Shown here: one piece after another, positions 62,542-64,000 of the stretch
Numbering within the stretch: position 1 is the first letter of the stretch
Layout of the letters: every line of letters begins with the position of its first letter
Origin: Nocardia sp. NBC_00403
GTDB taxonomy: Bacteria > Actinomycetota > Actinomycetes > Mycobacteriales > Mycobacteriaceae
DNA: 64,000 nt
Assembly: GCF_036046055.1 (NCBI RefSeq)
Contig: NZ_CP107939.1
Coordinates: 7,254,001-7,318,000 of the forward strand
Direction of reading: 5' to 3'
Translations under genes and position numbers: made by a program
Notes under the pieces: model-generated
Database searches by the model: none
Told to the model about the DNA's origin: nothing
The model's input: the letters and a program-made list of their open reading frames with translations, nothing else

Positions 62542-62868
62542 CTACGGAGTGAAACTCGTAGTGTGGCAGGTGATCTCGCCGCCAGCATCGATATCCGATG
62601 TGGTGTAGTCGATACTCACCGGGACATGCACTTCGCCTCCATCGAGCATGGCGAGAGCCGCGACTGCCGTGGTGCCGAAAATCCCCGGCATGACACTCCC
62701 GAAGACACCGGACAAGCAGGGACTCACATCGTCGATTGCAGCCGGAGCGGGCACACACATCGGCCCTGCGACGCCGACAATAGTGTGCAGTCCGGTTCCA
62801 CCCGCGATGTACGAAGCGCCGATACCGGGAAGACTTTCGGTGGTGCAACGGAGAATGGGACTAGTCAT
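62542..62868 (-). CDS. 108-residue unknown protein in PE position
   Basis: A 108-residue protein with a strong ribosome site (AGGAGAA). The segment PAPAAIDDVSPCLSGVF loosely recalls the P/A-rich DEVS segment of PE proteins, but the N-terminal TTESLPGIGASYIAG and the rest are not a normal PE domain. It has four Cys. It precedes the PPE gene by 24 bases, where PE genes normally lie. It could be a diverged PE-like partner or a separate ESX component. Confidence 0.6.
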   Translation of the reverse strand: MTSPILRCTTESLPGIGASYIAGGTGLHTIVGVAGPMCVPAPAAIDDVSPCLSGVFGSVMPGIFGTTAVAALAMLDGGEVHVPVSIDYTTSDIDAGGEITCHTTSFTP

Positions 62869-62929
62869 TGATTTCTCCTAACGACTGGCTCCGACTCTTA
62901 TCGAGCGGTACAGAAAGAACGCTAAGCCA

Positions 62930-62945
62930 TTCCCAATCTTGGGAA
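62930..62945. terminator. Short palindrome between eccC and the small ESX gene
   Basis: TTCCCAA (62930-62936) and TTGGGAA (62939-62945) around TC. It lies in the 107-base gap downstream of the eccC stop. It may partly attenuate transcription into the substrate genes. Confidence 0.4.
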
Positions 62946-62975
62946 CGCCGTTGGAGGCGTGACACTGACCACCGG

Positions 62976-64000
62976 TCAATCCTCGGGCGGAGACCACGCG
63001 GATTGCACGAGTTCCTTCCTCGATATCAGCGGTTCGACGAGGATGCCACGGCCGACGGGCTGCTTGGTCGCCTTCGCGTCACCGATCAGCATGCCGTCCA
63101 GTTTCGAACCGTCCATGATGAAGCCGGACGAGTTCAGGTTCTTCATCTGGCCGAGCACACTGTCGTACATGGCGGTATCCGCTTGAGCAATGTTGCGCGC
63201 CGCGATGATGTGTAGCCCGGTGTCTCTACTGTCGACGATGATGTCCTTGATGGAGTCGAGCGGGTTCGCCGAACCGCGCTGAGCAACCATGTGATAGTCG
63301 TCGATGACCACGAAGATCTCCGGGCCTGTCCACCAGGAACGCTCCTTGAGCTGCTGAGGAGTGACATCATCCGGAGCACGGCGTCCGCGCATCCGAGCAG
63401 CAAAGGCAGGCAAGCCGTCGATCAGGTCACGCTCGCTGGTCAGATACCCGACCAACTGACCGTCTGGAATCGCCTCCATATGCTGGCGGCGATAGTCGAT
63501 GAGCAACACGCGGGCTTGGCTGGGATCGAACCGCCGACGGATCGACTCCAGCAGCGCCGCAAGCGCTGACGACTTACCCGACCCGGACGAGCCCAAGATG
63601 ATCAGATGGTTCGAAATACCGAAATCGACTCTCGCAGGTTGCAAATCGGTTTCCCGGATCCCGAACGGCAGCACAAGGCGCTGGGCCAGTGTCATCGGAT
63701 CGGGAACCTGTTCGAACACCTCGTCCATAGTGATCTGAGCCGGCAACAACTTGACGATGGGGGCGATACGACCCGGGTAGGTCTGTTTCAGCTGCTCAAT
63801 CGCAGCAACGAGACCCACACCCGCGGTCTCGGCGTCGCCGACTCCATCGATACGGGGCAATGCGGTCAGCATGTGCAGTGCCTCAACAGAGATCGAGCGG
63901 CCCGGACGGTCCGGCGGAATAGCGTTGACGATATTGCGATGGGTGCCGAACACGGTGTCGGTGAGATCGCCGAGCCGCATCTCCAGCCGCGTTTGCAGCA
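62976..64000 (-). CDS. eccC: EccC-type FtsK/SpoIIIE ATPase of ESX, cut by window edge
   Basis: The C-terminal part of an ESX motor ATPase. The visible frame begins LQTRLEMRLGDLTD beyond the first in-window ATG, so the true start lies right of 64000. The last nucleotide-binding domain has the Walker A GSSGSGKSSALAALLE, the Walker B IFVVIDDY and a C-terminal RKELVQSAWSPPED. It powers substrate recognition and transport. From this position it should be the first gene of the leftward ESX operon in the window. Confidence 0.9.
   Translation of the reverse strand, partial: LQTRLEMRLGDLTDTVFGTHRNIVNAIPPDRPGRSISVEALHMLTALPRIDGVGDAETAGVGLVAAIEQLKQTYPGRIAPIVKLLPAQITMDEVFEQVPDPMTLAQRLVLPFGIRETDLQPARVDFGISNHLIILGSSGSGKSSALAALLESIRRRFDPSQARVLLIDYRRQHMEAIPDGQLVGYLTSERDLIDGLPAFAARMRGRRAPDDVTPQQLKERSWWTGPEIFVVIDDYHMVAQRGSANPLDSIKDIIVDSRDTGLHIIAARNIAQADTAMYDSVLGQMKNLNSSGFIMDGSKLDGMLIGDAKATKQPVGRGILVEPLISRKELVQSAWSPPED

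Overview
The window reads as chromosomal DNA of a high-GC, mycolate-type actinomycete, most like Nocardia. The basis is GC-rich codon use, frequent GTG starts, the mutM-rnc-rpmF-DUF177-sepIVA and pyc-rsmD-coaD blocks in mycobacterial order, a PknG kinase, a 180-kDa class NAD-glutamate dehydrogenase, and an ESX (type VII) secretion locus with PPE, EspG, EccD, mycosin and EccE genes. I see no rRNA, tRNA, CRISPR array, transposase, integrase or phage gene.

Layout. 1-5229: a long leader, two tiny membrane ORFs (the second is kdpF) and kdpABC for high-affinity K+ uptake; kdpDE are not here. 5290-9881: a QsdR/TetR-type regulator diverging from a carboxylesterase / enoyl-CoA hydratase / acyl-CoA ligase operon, with a cluster of putative operators between. 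10013-19929: mixed metabolic and unknown genes (exported protein, winged-helix protein, small Cys-rich membrane protein, amylo-alpha-1,6-glucosidase plus glycosyltransferase, AhpD-like protein, membrane-anchored PstS-like protein, PHP phosphoesterase, DHFR-like protein). 20041-28834: core genes (mutM, rnc, rpmF, DUF177, sepIVA, then gtrA, coaD, rsmD, pyc). 29395-32045: cobalamin riboswitch and metE. 32168-34068: a small zinc-ribbon-like ORF and three small secreted proteins. 34084-38136: two paralogous NB-ARC/LuxR regulators, one lacking the middle third. 38195-40433: DHFR-like protein, MerR regulator, DUF1707 protein. 40430-50855: pknG, ansP, an SPFH/zinc-ribbon protein and gdh, a nitrogen and glutamate neighbourhood. 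50979-64000: two membrane proteins with extracytoplasmic domains, then an ESX operon running leftward from an eccC cut by the window edge.

The most unusual signal is non-coding. An inverted repeat with arms AAYRTRCCGYT and ARCGGYAYRTT around a 4-bp spacer occurs six times between 32.5 and 50.9 kb, always between genes. It precedes a small secreted protein, another secreted protein, ansP, the SPFH gene and gdh, and one copy lies between dhfr-like and merR genes. It looks like the operator set of a local regulon whose regulator I cannot name. Other second-look items are the five TGCAACA half-sites at the qsdR-like gene, two strong palindromes in the sepIVA-gtrA gap (the place where M. tuberculosis carries its PDIM locus), a four-cysteine insertion in KdpC, ESX substrates whose WXG tryptophan is replaced, and a 108-residue unknown protein in the PE position upstream of the PPE gene.
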